From: Caulobacter sp. RHG1 | GTDB lineage: Bacteria; Pseudomonadota; Alphaproteobacteria; Caulobacterales; Caulobacteraceae | Assembly: GCF_013181195.1 (NCBI RefSeq) | Contig: NZ_SMZP01000011.1 | Coordinates: 1 to 64,000 of the forward strand | Length of the DNA stretch: 64,000 nucleotides | Direction of reading: 5' to 3' | Shown here: one piece after another, positions 18,534-28,107 of the stretch | Layout: each line of letters starts with the position of its first letter | Numbering within the stretch: the stretch's first letter is position 1 | Notes under the pieces: generated by a model | What the model was told of the DNA's origin: nothing | Database searches by the model: none | What the model saw: the letters and a program-made list of their open reading frames with translations, nothing else | Translations under genes and position numbers: made by a program

Positions 18534-19064
18534 ATGACGCATGTTGGGAAACCTGTCCCGACAGCGCCTCAGGACGCGGTCACGCTGGACGCCCTCTATC
18601 GCCGTTACGCGCGATGGCTGGGTCACATGTTGCGCAGGCGGTTTCACGACGTCGATCCAGCCACGTCCGAGGACCTGGTGCAGGAAACCTACGTCCGTGT
18701 TGCGCCCTACCATGCGCGCGGCGTCATCCAGCACCCGCGCGCCCTGCTGCTGAAGGTCGCCACGAACCTGGTCCATGACCACCGCCGCCGGTTGCTGCGA
18801 GGTGGAGCAGCGCCAGTCCTGATTGAAGAAACCCTCGAAAGAGAGGAACATGTCTTCGCACCGGCGCAGGACGAAGCGGTCCTCTTGGGTCAGCTGATCG
18901 AAAAGCTGCCGGCAAAGCTTAGGGATGTTTTTGTCTTGAGCCGTTTCGCCGGTTTCTCCAACCAGCAGACCGCCGACCACATGGGCCTCTCGGTCAAACG
19001 GGTCGAAGCGCTCTTGACCCAAGCCCTGGCCATTCTGGCCGCTCAGATGGCGGCGAAAGATTGA
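18534..19064 (+). CDS. ECF RNA polymerase sigma factor, FecI type
   Basis: A 176-aa extracytoplasmic-function sigma factor. Region 2: LDALYRRYARWLGHMLRRR and SEDLVQETYVRV; region 4: LPAKLRDVFVLSRFAGFSNQ followed by VKRVEALLTQAL. With the FecR gene right behind it and a TonB receptor with an STN domain next, this is a FecI/FecR cell-surface signalling unit. It should direct RNA polymerase to the receptor and isopeptidase genes. The start at 18534 is fixed by the strong site GGGAGAAGG 4-12 bases upstream; an earlier in-frame ATG lacks one. Confidence 0.92.
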   Translation: MTHVGKPVPTAPQDAVTLDALYRRYARWLGHMLRRRFHDVDPATSEDLVQETYVRVAPYHARGVIQHPRALLLKVATNLVHDHRRRLLRGGAAPVLIEETLEREEHVFAPAQDEAVLLGQLIEKLPAKLRDVFVLSRFAGFSNQQTADHMGLSVKRVEALLTQALAILAAQMAAKD

Positions 19065-19066
19065 GC

Positions 19067-20035
19067 ATGCCCGAGGACACGTTGGAAAGCTCGCCAACCA
19101 CCACCGCGGCCAACTGGCTGGCCCGTCTGAACACGACCACTGTGTCGGCCAAGACGATGGACGAGTTTCGCGACTGGCGCGCGCAGCCGGGCAATCACGA
19201 GGCCTTCCACGAGGTCGCACAGCTCTGGGCCAAATCCGCGCAAGCCAAGACCCAACCCGGCGTCCAGGCCGCGCTCGAGGCCGCCCTGGCTCGCAAGGCG
19301 CCCAGGCGTGCGAACAGGATCGGCTTTGGTCTGGCCGTGGCCACCGCCATGGTGACCGTCTCCATCGGCGGATACGTCACCTGGCGCAGCATCGCCGCAC
19401 CCAACTTCGACACGGGCGTGGGCGAGCAGCGCCTGGTTCAACTGTCCGACGGCAGCAGCGTCCGCCTCGACACCAATTCCAAGGTCACCGTCCGCTATAG
19501 CCAGGGTGCGCGGCGGATCACCCTGGCCCGCGGCCAGGCCTATTTCGAGGTCGCGCACGACGCTGCCCGCCCGTTCCTGGTCGAGACGCCCCAGGCGAGC
19601 GTACGCGCGATCGGCACACGGTTTTCGGTTCGAGAGGACGGCGCGACAACCAAGGTGACCTTGGTGCAAGGCCGCATCGAGGTACGCGACGGCCACAACG
19701 CCTCGCCGCGCCTCCTGACCGCCGGAGAGCAGATCATCGCGACCCAGGCGCTTGGCCCAGTTCAAAAGGTCGACGCCAAGGTGGCGACCAGCTGGACGAC
19801 CGGGCGGCTGGTCTTCCGCGGTGTGCCGCTTCAGCAGGCGCTCGTCGAGATCAACCGCTACAGCCGAAAACCCATCCGGCTAGACCCCGCCTACGACCAG
19901 ATCGAAACGCTCACCGGCGCCTTCGACAGCGCCGACACCGACGCCATGGTCGCGGCTGTGGCCAGCCTGCGAGGCCTCAGCGTCGAGCATCGGCCCGACG
20001 GCTCGATCCTTCTGCGTCAACGTCCCGACGCCTGA
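19067..20035 (+). CDS. FecR-family anti-sigma factor
   Basis: A 322-aa inner-membrane protein. Residues ~1-85 are cytoplasmic with the FecR N-terminal motif (AANWLARLN...FRDWRAQPGNHEAF). A membrane helix follows (GLAVATAMVTVSIGGYV). The periplasmic part has the FecR domain: LSDGSSVRLDTNSKV, RRITLARGQAYFEVAHDAARPF and a C-terminal STN-interacting region (RLVFRGVPLQQALVEINRY). It relays the receptor's ligand signal to the sigma factor. ATG 19067 lies two bases behind the sigma-factor stop; a TTG at 19061 overlapping that stop is an alternative. Confidence 0.92.
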   Translation: MPEDTLESSPTTTAANWLARLNTTTVSAKTMDEFRDWRAQPGNHEAFHEVAQLWAKSAQAKTQPGVQAALEAALARKAPRRANRIGFGLAVATAMVTVSIGGYVTWRSIAAPNFDTGVGEQRLVQLSDGSSVRLDTNSKVTVRYSQGARRITLARGQAYFEVAHDAARPFLVETPQASVRAIGTRFSVREDGATTKVTLVQGRIEVRDGHNASPRLLTAGEQIIATQALGPVQKVDAKVATSWTTGRLVFRGVPLQQALVEINRYSRKPIRLDPAYDQIETLTGAFDSADTDAMVAAVASLRGLSVEHRPDGSILLRQRPDA

Positions 20036-20166
20036 TTGAAGAAAAATCGTCACGATCGCGAGGGTCACCCCCTGATTTCGAAGTCTACCCCTCCGACACC
20101 ATCCCGCGTCATACAAACCTGTCCTGAGACAGGCGCAGCGGTGTCGAAGGGGGATTACCGCTCGCC

Positions 20167-23163
20167 ATGTCGCATCCGTTTCGTCGCCGCCTAGCCTCCA
20201 GCCTGACCCACGCGGCCCTGCTGGCCGCTCTCGCCGCGCCCACCGTGGTGGTCGCGCAGCCCCAACAGCTCGCCTTCGACATTCCCGCCGGACCGTTGGA
20301 CAAGGCGCTGCTGGCCTTTGCCGACCAGTCCAAACTGCAAGTTCTCTACGATGACGCAACCGTCCAAGGGCGCCGGGCCGTGCGCCTGCAGGGCCGGTTC
20401 ACGGCCCAGGACGGCCTCAGGCGCTTGCTGAGCAAAAGCGATATCGCCGCCGAGCAGATCCGCCCCGGCGTCTATGTGCTCAAGCGTATCGGCCAGCTCG
20501 CCGCCAACCCGCCGCTGAGCGCGGTCGAGCCCGAACGTCTCGTCGCCGAGCCCACGACCGAATTGGCGGAACTAATCGTCACCGGGTCGTTCATTCGCGG
20601 CGCCTCGCCCTCCTCGCCCATCGTCACTGTCAGTCGCGATGACATCGACCGCTCGGGCCGCGCCAGCGTCGCCGACGTGCTGGCCGCCCTGCCCCAGAAC
20701 TACGGCAACGCCGCGTCGCCGACGGCGCTCTTGGGGCTAGCCGACACCAGCGGCTCCAACGGATCTCTGGCCCGCGGCGTCAATCTGAGGGGCCTGGGCG
20801 CCAATGCCACCCTGGTGCTCGTCAATGGACGTCGGATGGCCGGCTCGGGTTCTAGGGGAGACATCGCCGATATCTCGGCCATCCCCACGGCGGCCGTTCA
20901 AAGGGTCGAAGTCCTGCTCGACGGCGCTTCGGCGCTGTATGGCTCGGACGCGGTGGCCGGCGTGGTCAATCTGATCCCGCGCCGAGATTGGAACGGTGGT
21001 GAACTGCGGCTTCGACTGGGCGCTACACGCGGTGGCGCCGAACAGGTGCAGGTGTCTCAGGCGGCTGGTCACACCTGGGATCACGGCCATCTGCTCCTGG
21101 CGCTCGAATACCAAAGGGACAACGAGCTCTCATCGGCCAAGCGCCCCTATACCGCCACCTCCGACCTGCGAGCATTCGGCGGCGCCGATTATCGAACCAT
21201 CTACAGCTTCCCGGCCAATATCGTGGCCTACAGCGCCAGCGTGGGGGCCTACGTGCCGACCTACGCCGTTCCCGCCACGGGGGCCAAGGGCGTATCGGAC
21301 CTGATAGCAGGCGGGCGAAATCTACAGAACCAGCGTCAGGGCTACTCAGCTTTGCCCCGGCAGACGCGATACAGCGGCTTCCTGGATTTTCGGCAGGAAC
21401 TGAGCGACCGCCTGACCCTTGCCGGGGACCTTCGGTTCACCCGTCGAGACTTCGCCTACAGCGGCCAGGGGGCGCCGTCGATCTTTCAGATCACGGCCGC
21501 CAACCCCTACTTCCTCTCGCCCAACGGAGCGACCAGCCAACTCGTCGCCTACAACTTCTACAACGAGCTGGGCGCATCTCACTCTTCCGGCCGGTCAAAG
21601 AGCTTTGGCGTCAGCCAGGCGCTTGAATCGAGACTATGGAGCGACTGGCGCGGCGAAGCCTATCTGGCCTACGCCCAGCAGCAGAGCTATCTCGCCCTCC
21701 CCCGTCAGCTCAGCAGCACGTTTCTGAACGAAGCTCTCGGCAATTCACCCGACAACCCGGCGACCGCCTTCAGTACGGCCAAAGACGGGTTCTTCAATCC
21801 GTTCGGCGGCGGCCGCGCCAACAACGCCGCCATCCTCGATTTCATCGGATCCGGCTGGCAGACGATCGACACCATCAGCCGCGTCGGCACCGCCAACATC
21901 AAACTAGACGGCTCGCTCGTCGACCTGCCTGGCGGCGCCCTGAAGCTCGCAGTCGGGGCGCAGTTTCGTCAGGAGCAGTTCAAAAACGCGGTGCGCATCT
22001 CATCGTCGGCGAACGCACCGGCGACCTATGGCGGCCGCACGTTCATGCGCAACATCTCCGCCGCCTTCGTTGAACTGCGCGCTCCTCTCGTCAGCGACAG
22101 CAATGCTCGGCCCGGCATCCAGCGCTTGGAACTCTCCCTCGCAGGCCGGGTCGAGCACTATGAAGACGCCGGCTCCAGCGCGACGCCGAAGATCGGTCTT
22201 CTCTGGTCGCCGGTTCACGACCTCTCCATCCGGGGGACCTACGGGCAGTCCTATCGGGCGCCCAGCCTGACCGAGGTCAACGAAGAAGGCTCCATCTCCT
22301 CGTCGACCTTGACCGCACCGAACGGCCAGCTCCTGGCCGTGGTTCGCTATGGCGGCAACAAGGATCTGAAGCCCGAAACCGCCAGATCATGGACCTTTGG
22401 GTTCGACTGGACTCCCGCCTTCGCCAAAGGTGTGACGATCAACGCAACCGCCTTCGACACGCGCTTCAAGAACCGTATCGGCAGGCCCGTGCTTGAGAAC
22501 TTCCAGAAGGTCCTGACTGATCCGGCATTCACCCCCTTCGTTCGACGCGTTGTTCCGGCCAGCAACACGGGCGACTTGGCCGATGTCCAAGCCTTGGTCG
22601 CGGCCTCAACGAACACGAGCATCAAGCTCTATCCGCTCACGTCGTTCGGGGCGATCATAGATGCGCGGATCGTCAATGCCGCCGAGCTCAATGTTCGTGG
22701 CGTCGACGTCAGCGCCGCCTATAGCTTCATCTATGAGGCCAATCGGTTTTCCCTCGGGGGCAGCGCAACCTATCTGCTAGATTTCAAGCGCCGCCTGACC
22801 CCGACAGCGCCGATCACCGAGTTGGTCGACACGGCGGGCAATCCGGTGGATCTGCGGCTGCGTGGCTCCGCCTCATGGGCGCGCGGTCCGCTCAGCGCCA
22901 ATCTCACGATCAACTATGTCGACGACTATGCTGCGACGGCCTCGAAACGGGTCGACAGTTGGACCACAATCGATCTGCAGCTGACTTGGACCGCGCCCGA
23001 CCAGACCGGATCGCTAAAGGGGTTGGGACTGGCGATCTCCGCCCAAAACCTCTTCGACACGGACCCGCCATTTTACGGCAGCGCCTTGGGCGTTGGCTAT
23101 GACGCGGCCAACGCTGACCCGCTTGGCCGGTTCGTTTCGGTCCAGCTGAGCAAGCGCTGGTAG
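20167..23163 (+). CDS. TonB-dependent receptor with STN signalling domain (lasso-peptide locus)
   Basis: A 998-aa outer-membrane receptor. Residues ~1-33 are a signal peptide ending VVVAQ. Residues ~36-105 form the STN domain (LAFDIPAGPLDKALLAFADQ...VYVLKR) that contacts FecR. The plug has VTGSFIRG, a DVLAALPQN motif and RRVEVLLDGASALYGSDA-like sequence. The beta barrel ends RFVSVQLSKRW with the terminal aromatic. It sits between FecR and the lasso isopeptidase, so the likely ligand is the lasso peptide, as in astexin- and caulosegnin-type loci. A 6-bp hairpin (20118-20133) lies in the 131-bp leader. Confidence 0.92.
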   Translation: MSHPFRRRLASSLTHAALLAALAAPTVVVAQPQQLAFDIPAGPLDKALLAFADQSKLQVLYDDATVQGRRAVRLQGRFTAQDGLRRLLSKSDIAAEQIRPGVYVLKRIGQLAANPPLSAVEPERLVAEPTTELAELIVTGSFIRGASPSSPIVTVSRDDIDRSGRASVADVLAALPQNYGNAASPTALLGLADTSGSNGSLARGVNLRGLGANATLVLVNGRRMAGSGSRGDIADISAIPTAAVQRVEVLLDGASALYGSDAVAGVVNLIPRRDWNGGELRLRLGATRGGAEQVQVSQAAGHTWDHGHLLLALEYQRDNELSSAKRPYTATSDLRAFGGADYRTIYSFPANIVAYSASVGAYVPTYAVPATGAKGVSDLIAGGRNLQNQRQGYSALPRQTRYSGFLDFRQELSDRLTLAGDLRFTRRDFAYSGQGAPSIFQITAANPYFLSPNGATSQLVAYNFYNELGASHSSGRSKSFGVSQALESRLWSDWRGEAYLAYAQQQSYLALPRQLSSTFLNEALGNSPDNPATAFSTAKDGFFNPFGGGRANNAAILDFIGSGWQTIDTISRVGTANIKLDGSLVDLPGGALKLAVGAQFRQEQFKNAVRISSSANAPATYGGRTFMRNISAAFVELRAPLVSDSNARPGIQRLELSLAGRVEHYEDAGSSATPKIGLLWSPVHDLSIRGTYGQSYRAPSLTEVNEEGSISSSTLTAPNGQLLAVVRYGGNKDLKPETARSWTFGFDWTPAFAKGVTINATAFDTRFKNRIGRPVLENFQKVLTDPAFTPFVRRVVPASNTGDLADVQALVAASTNTSIKLYPLTSFGAIIDARIVNAAELNVRGVDVSAAYSFIYEANRFSLGGSATYLLDFKRRLTPTAPITELVDTAGNPVDLRLRGSASWARGPLSANLTINYVDDYAATASKRVDSWTTIDLQLTWTAPDQTGSLKGLGLAISAQNLFDTDPPFYGSALGVGYDAANADPLGRFVSVQLSKRW

Positions 23164-23198
23164 CCGCCCCCTCCCTAAAAGGCATCAGAGTTTTCGTA

Positions 23199-25685
23199 AT
23201 GCGCAAGCTTTTGTCCTGCGCGGCGCTTGGCCTTGTCTTGATTGGCTCCTGCGCCGCCTCGCGTCCGTACACAGTGGACGATCTGGTCGGACTGGAAGTG
23301 TTCAGCGGCGTGTCGGTAGACCCCACCGAGCACTGGCTGCTGATCGACACGCTGAAGCCCTTGGACCAAGCAGGTCGGTACGACTACCTGCAAGGCTCGG
23401 GTCCAGCTCGCGGACGCCCTCTTCTGGTCGACCTGACGAAACCAGCCGCCGCAGTACCCCTTCTGCCCGACATTCAGGGCATGGGATACACGATCGGTCC
23501 CTTCTCTCCGGATGGCGCGCGGATTGCGGTCTATCGCCACAAGGATGAGCTGTGGGAGCTCGGCGTCGTCACGCTCGCCAATCGCCAGATACGTTGGCTC
23601 GGGCTTTCGACTGACATCCCCTTGTGGGGATCAGGCCTGCAATGGCGTTCGGCGACCGAGTTGGTCGCACTAGGCCTCGCTCCCGGCGATCTCCCAGCCA
23701 AGATCCGTCGCGGACGCCAAGCCATGGAACGCCTCAAGTCCAACTGGGCGACGGCATTAGAAGGTGAAGCCGCCAGCTACACTCGGATCGGCAGCGGCCG
23801 CTACGCGGGCGTGAGGGACCTGCCACCACCGAAAGCCCTACTGCGGATCGCCGTCGACACCGGCAACATTGAGGCCGTGGCGAAGGGCCAATTCAAGGAC
23901 CTCGAAATATCGCCCAGTGGCCGCTTCGTCGCCTTGGTCGAAGCCGAAATCCCAACCCAGCCTGACGCGGCCACACCGCCCCGCATGATCGACTTCGAAG
24001 GCCGGCGCCCGACCGTCGCGATCTTCGAGCTGTCGAGCGGTCGGGCGATCCGACCGACACTTCAGGAGATCCTGCCCACACTGCTCTCCTGGTCGCAGGA
24101 TGATCGGCTGCTAGTCTTTACGCGTGACCAAGGCCACGTTTGGGCCGATGGCGATCTGCGGGAGGTCAACGCAAGAACTGGCGTGATCAGGCCCCTGACG
24201 AATACCCAACTTAGGGCCGATGTCGCCATGCCTGTGAGGGAGCTCGGCTACAGCGTCGTTCAAGCGGGCTGGTACGGCAAGGCGCCGATCATCCTAGCCC
24301 GTCGCGCCGGCGACCAACGCCCCGACTGGTTTGAGCTAGCGCCCAGCCAGGCGATCAACCTGACGAGGGCGATCCCAACCGCGCCAACCGCGGCTGCAGC
24401 CGCCTCGGTCGAAGGGCTCTTGGTTCAGGCCGGAGCTGAAGTTTGGCGGATCTTGCCTGGCCGCCCCAAGCGGCTTGGAAAGGAGGCTCGCCTAACTTTC
24501 ACACCCCGTACCGACGGTGGCGCTCGTGCCCCGCTCATCAACCTGACAACTTCGGCCGCCTGGATCCGAACGGGCAAGCAGGATCGTCAAGTCATTCGAC
24601 GGCTCGGCGATCACGTGGACCAAGCAGTCATGCCGGCCGCCCCAGGCGAGCGCCCCCTGCTCCTAACCCGCCATGGATCGATCAGCAGTACGACCAACGA
24701 CCATGGCGTGCGAACGATCAGCATAACCCGAGCCAACCACATCGTGCCCCTTCTGACGCTAAACGCGGGGCTCTCCGATATTGAGCTGCCGAACCGGCAG
24801 CCGCTCAAGCACAAGGCCCCCAACGGGCGGGAGCTGACGAGCTGGCTCTACACACCGCCCGGTCTCAAACCCAACGAACGGGCGCCGCTGATCGTAAAGA
24901 CCTACCCGAATTTGGATCAACCAGAGCCCCCCGGTGGCGGCCTCCCAAGTTCTTCCTTTTCGATGTTCAGCACGAGCCTGCTCACTGCCGCCGGCTACGC
25001 CGTCCTGGACGCTTCCTATCAGCGGAACCCCGCTTCGGTTGAACCCAGCGACGGCTTCACTCAGGCTTTGGTCGATGCAACGGACGCGGCGATCGCGACC
25101 GGCCATGTCGACCCAAACCGCATGGCGCTGATGGGCCATAGCTTCGGCGCCTACGCCACGATGATCGCCGTCGCGCGCACGCACCGCTTCAAAGCGGCAA
25201 TTGCGAACATGGGCATTTCGGATCTGACGTCACATATGCTGACGGCGCTGCCGCACTATCGCAGCGTGCCGGAGGACGGCATGCCTGCGGCCGTCCCCTA
25301 CAGCTGGGGCGAAACCGGGCAAGGCAATCTAGGCGCAGCGCCCTGGGACGCCCCACAACGCTATATCCGTAACAGCCCTGTTTACGGAGCTGGTGCGGTC
25401 GAAACCCCGCTACTGCTCGTTGGAGCTGATCAGGAATGGGGCTCGATCGGGCAGATGGAGGAAATGTTCTACGCGCTGTGGCGCCAGAACAAAGACGCCA
25501 AGCTGCTGACCTTCTGGGGCGAGACACATGGGCTCGAAAGTCCGGCCAACATCCGTGCCTACTGGTCGGAGGTCTTCTCCTTCCTCACGCCGCTGATCGG
25601 TCCGACGGCTAGTTCGGGCGGCGATAGCCTCGCCAGCCGCTCCTCCCACGACCGAACCCAAGCCTCAATGGCGAGCAAACCGTAG
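23199..25685 (+). CDS. Lasso peptide isopeptidase (S9 prolyl-oligopeptidase family)
   Basis: An 828-aa S9-family serine hydrolase. The N-terminal half is a beta-propeller (WD-like blades such as YTIGPFSPDGARIAVYR). The C-terminal alpha/beta-hydrolase domain has S648 in MGHSFGAYA, D744 in LLVGADQEW and H777 in WGETHGLES. Homologues such as AtxE2 cut the Gly-Asp/Glu isopeptide bond of their own lasso peptide. A hydrophobic N-terminus with LIGSCAAS suggests export, possibly as a lipoprotein (Cys19). It follows the TonB receptor by 35 bases. Its 3' end overlaps the convergent C gene by 127 bases. Confidence 0.93.
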   Translation: MRKLLSCAALGLVLIGSCAASRPYTVDDLVGLEVFSGVSVDPTEHWLLIDTLKPLDQAGRYDYLQGSGPARGRPLLVDLTKPAAAVPLLPDIQGMGYTIGPFSPDGARIAVYRHKDELWELGVVTLANRQIRWLGLSTDIPLWGSGLQWRSATELVALGLAPGDLPAKIRRGRQAMERLKSNWATALEGEAASYTRIGSGRYAGVRDLPPPKALLRIAVDTGNIEAVAKGQFKDLEISPSGRFVALVEAEIPTQPDAATPPRMIDFEGRRPTVAIFELSSGRAIRPTLQEILPTLLSWSQDDRLLVFTRDQGHVWADGDLREVNARTGVIRPLTNTQLRADVAMPVRELGYSVVQAGWYGKAPIILARRAGDQRPDWFELAPSQAINLTRAIPTAPTAAAAASVEGLLVQAGAEVWRILPGRPKRLGKEARLTFTPRTDGGARAPLINLTTSAAWIRTGKQDRQVIRRLGDHVDQAVMPAAPGERPLLLTRHGSISSTTNDHGVRTISITRANHIVPLLTLNAGLSDIELPNRQPLKHKAPNGRELTSWLYTPPGLKPNERAPLIVKTYPNLDQPEPPGGGLPSSSFSMFSTSLLTAAGYAVLDASYQRNPASVEPSDGFTQALVDATDAAIATGHVDPNRMALMGHSFGAYATMIAVARTHRFKAAIANMGISDLTSHMLTALPHYRSVPEDGMPAAVPYSWGETGQGNLGAAPWDAPQRYIRNSPVYGAGAVETPLLLVGADQEWGSIGQMEEMFYALWRQNKDAKLLTFWGETHGLESPANIRAYWSEVFSFLTPLIGPTASSGGDSLASRSSHDRTQASMASKP

Positions 25686-27403
25686 ATTTCGCCATACCTC
25701 CCAACGTGGGCCAATTCCTCAAGAGAAAGGCGGATTTCGAGCAAGTCTCGATCCAGAATACCGGCTGCGACGAGCCGCCCATCCAGGAGAAACGGCGTTA
25801 TCTCGTCCAGACCGGCGGCCAGGGCGTGGCCGTAAAAGGCGGTCATGTCCCCCTTGGTTCGCCTGTTGGCGACGACGCCGGGAAGGCGCTCGGCAAACGT
25901 ATCTCTGGCGAGGCCGCGTGATCGGCCGCCTTGGACAAGTCGATCTGCAGGAATCGACAGGCAAAGCTCCACGACCGGCTGAGACAGAAGCGGATGAAGG
26001 ACCGCAGCCTCCCGTCCCCGCCGACTTCGCCCCCTTACTAGCTGGATGTAGGCGAGATTCGCGATCTGTAGGCGTTTGGCCGGTGGCAAGCCATCCGCCA
26101 TCTCGATCCAAGTGTGCCTCGCCACCGCTGAACCAGACAGCCTGTCGTGAGCTGAGGTGAGCGTGTGGGACGACGCTTTCGCGCTCTGGGCGTGGCCGAA
26201 AACTTGGCGCAGGACTGTCCAAACCGAGACTTGGTTCCAGACCGCGATCTCTCGCAGGAACGCCCAAGACAGTCCTTTGAACCCCAACCGGCGAAATCGG
26301 TCGGCTGCTACCGTCGGCGTTTCCATCTGAAAGAAGACCACGTCGCCGCCCTGGCCTGTCATGATGGCGCTAGCTCCAGCCGCACGAGCAGCGCTCCCCA
26401 TCGCCTCATCGAAGCCGATGTCAGCGGCGTTGAAGGTCGGCCTGGGCCCATCTGCCACATCAAGGAAACTTGTCGGCCGAACGACCAACTCAGCTCTGGG
26501 CACTTCAGTCAGCTCCACGCCAAGCCGCTCGGTCAAAGCCCGCGCATATGGCCGTTCATCGCCCACCCAGTCGTCGATGAAGTGATTGAGCCACGACTTC
26601 ACGTCTGCGCCCTGCGAAACGAGGGCCGCCGCGACGATCGAAGAATCCAGGCCGCCAGAGACTTCGGCAATCACCGGCCCGTAGGCTGCAGCCCAGGCGC
26701 CGACACACCGATCGACAGTTTGGCGAAGCTTTCCTTCCAGGTCTCCAGAAGGTGGCGGACGCCGCGCGACCTCGCCCGGCGCCCAGATGCGCCTGCGCTG
26801 CGGGCCAGACTGCTCGAACGCGATCAACTCACCCGGTTCGATAGCCTCAACCCCTAGCAGGAGGCTGCAGGTCTGCGCCATGTTCGGTGCAGTCACTACC
26901 CGGCGCACCATCACCCAATCGATCGCAACACCGTCGGTGAAATGGCGCAGCACCGCGTGAGGTAGGCTTGAGGCGACAACCACCACATCGGCATAGCGCA
27001 AACCGAAAGCATCGATGCCGCCCATCGGATCACGATAGACACCCCAAACGTCCCGCTGCACGGCCGGGAATAGAGCGACATAACGACCCCAGTATTGGTC
27101 GCTAAGATGCCTGGAGGCTGTGGCCAGATCCACATCGCCTGCTAGCTCGGCAATACCGTCTACAAGGTCGCCATCAGCGTTGAACACATCGCCGATCACC
27201 ACGCCACCGCGCGTTCCCCAGGGAACAACCCGAGCTGCGGAATCCCCAAAGCCAAAGACCCATAAGCCCGGCCGTTCATAGGCTAGGCGCCATCCTTCGC
27301 GTTCGAGATCGGCCTTTACCCTCACGATCGCGGTGGTGCCGGCGCCGGAGACTTCACCGTTAAGCCAGGCAAGGGCCACAAACTGGTCTCGCGCCACGAT
27401 CAT
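25559..27403 (-). CDS. Lasso peptide C protein (asparagine-synthetase-like macrolactam cyclase)
   Basis: A 614-aa homologue of McjC. Residues ~1-200 resemble the glutaminase half of asparagine synthetase B but without an N-terminal Cys (starts MIVARDQ), as expected for lasso cyclases. The synthetase half has the ATP-pyrophosphatase loop EVSGGLDSSIVAA (SGGLDSS at 249-255). It adenylates the ring Asp/Glu and joins it to Gly1 of the core. The ATG at 27403 overlaps the B-gene stop (ATGA), which fixes the start; a longer frame would run into the B gene. The last 127 bases overlap the convergent isopeptidase gene. Confidence 0.93.
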   Translation of the reverse strand: MIVARDQFVALAWLNGEVSGAGTTAIVRVKADLEREGWRLAYERPGLWVFGFGDSAARVVPWGTRGGVVIGDVFNADGDLVDGIAELAGDVDLATASRHLSDQYWGRYVALFPAVQRDVWGVYRDPMGGIDAFGLRYADVVVVASSLPHAVLRHFTDGVAIDWVMVRRVVTAPNMAQTCSLLLGVEAIEPGELIAFEQSGPQRRRIWAPGEVARRPPPSGDLEGKLRQTVDRCVGAWAAAYGPVIAEVSGGLDSSIVAAALVSQGADVKSWLNHFIDDWVGDERPYARALTERLGVELTEVPRAELVVRPTSFLDVADGPRPTFNAADIGFDEAMGSAARAAGASAIMTGQGGDVVFFQMETPTVAADRFRRLGFKGLSWAFLREIAVWNQVSVWTVLRQVFGHAQSAKASSHTLTSAHDRLSGSAVARHTWIEMADGLPPAKRLQIANLAYIQLVRGRSRRGREAAVLHPLLSQPVVELCLSIPADRLVQGGRSRGLARDTFAERLPGVVANRRTKGDMTAFYGHALAAGLDEITPFLLDGRLVAAGILDRDLLEIRLSLEELAHVGRYGEIYGLLAIEAWVRSWEERLARLSPPELAVGPISGVRKEKTSDQ

Positions 27404-28044
27404 ACCGCCAAGATTGGCGTGTAGCGCCGAACACGTAGCAGGCGATCGTTGAGCACTAGGCCATCGAACTGCACCCAACAGTGGGCAGCAAACGGCCAAG
27501 TGCTAACGCCGAACACCCAGCGAGTTCGGGGCGCCAAGTTCTTGAGATGGGCGCGTAGGAGAGCAGCACGGTAGAGACACTGGCCCTGAAATGGGAGCCA
27601 AGGCAGAACGGCGCGTAAGACTAGAGCCCGCTCAATGACGTCAGCCGCCGCGCCCTGCCCCTCACTGCTCAGCCGCGGCTCCACGATCGTCGAGAGCTGC
27701 GTCGAATTTAGCCGTGCAGAGACCCGTGCCGAAAGGATCGCCATTTTCGCTCGGAACGCCACGGACACGGTGGGGTCGGGTCGATCGTAGAGGTCTGCAT
27801 CAGCGGGCAGCAAAGCCAGCGACGGCCGACGGTCCGCGCCCCGCGCTCTCGTCCCGAGACCCGCGTCCGCGAGCTCACTGATCAGATCAGCATCATCGAT
27901 GGTGGCTCCCACACCCGACGGCTCCAGGCGAACCGAGCGTTCAGCTAGCGGCAGAACCACATAGTCGTTGCGATCGGCGTCTAGGACGACAAGATCTCGG
28001 CCATGCATGACCGCGTGAACGCGAGGACCCCAGTACCAATTCAT
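27400..28044 (-). CDS. Lasso peptide B protein (fused RRE and transglutaminase-like leader peptidase)
   Basis: A 214-aa fused B protein. Residues ~1-80 form the RiPP recognition element that binds the leader (VMHGRDLVVLDADRNDYVVL...). Residues ~90-214 form the transglutaminase-like protease that removes it, with C156 in FQGQCLYRA, H188 in WPFAAHCWVQ and D200 in VLNDRLL as the catalytic triad. The gene lies 63 bases behind the precursor, separated by a strong hairpin, and overlaps the C gene by ATGA. Confidence 0.93.
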   Translation of the reverse strand: MNWYWGPRVHAVMHGRDLVVLDADRNDYVVLPLAERSVRLEPSGVGATIDDADLISELADAGLGTRARGADRRPSLALLPADADLYDRPDPTVSVAFRAKMAILSARVSARLNSTQLSTIVEPRLSSEGQGAAADVIERALVLRAVLPWLPFQGQCLYRAALLRAHLKNLAPRTRWVFGVSTWPFAAHCWVQFDGLVLNDRLLRVRRYTPILAV

Positions 28045-28067
28045 GCTTCACCCGTGCATCGAAAGAC

Positions 28068-28100
28068 GTGACCGGGCGCACCTACGCCGCGCCCGGTCAC
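28068..28100 (-). terminator. Strong stem-loop between the lasso precursor and B genes
   Basis: Perfect 12-bp arms GTGACCGGGCGC (28068-28079) and GCGCCCGGTCAC (28089-28100) with a 9-base loop, starting 8 bases behind the precursor stop. There is no T-run, so it should act as an attenuator or 3'-end mRNA stabiliser that keeps precursor levels above those of B and C. Hairpins at this place are common in lasso loci. Confidence 0.75.
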
Positions 28101-28107
28101 GATCCGT

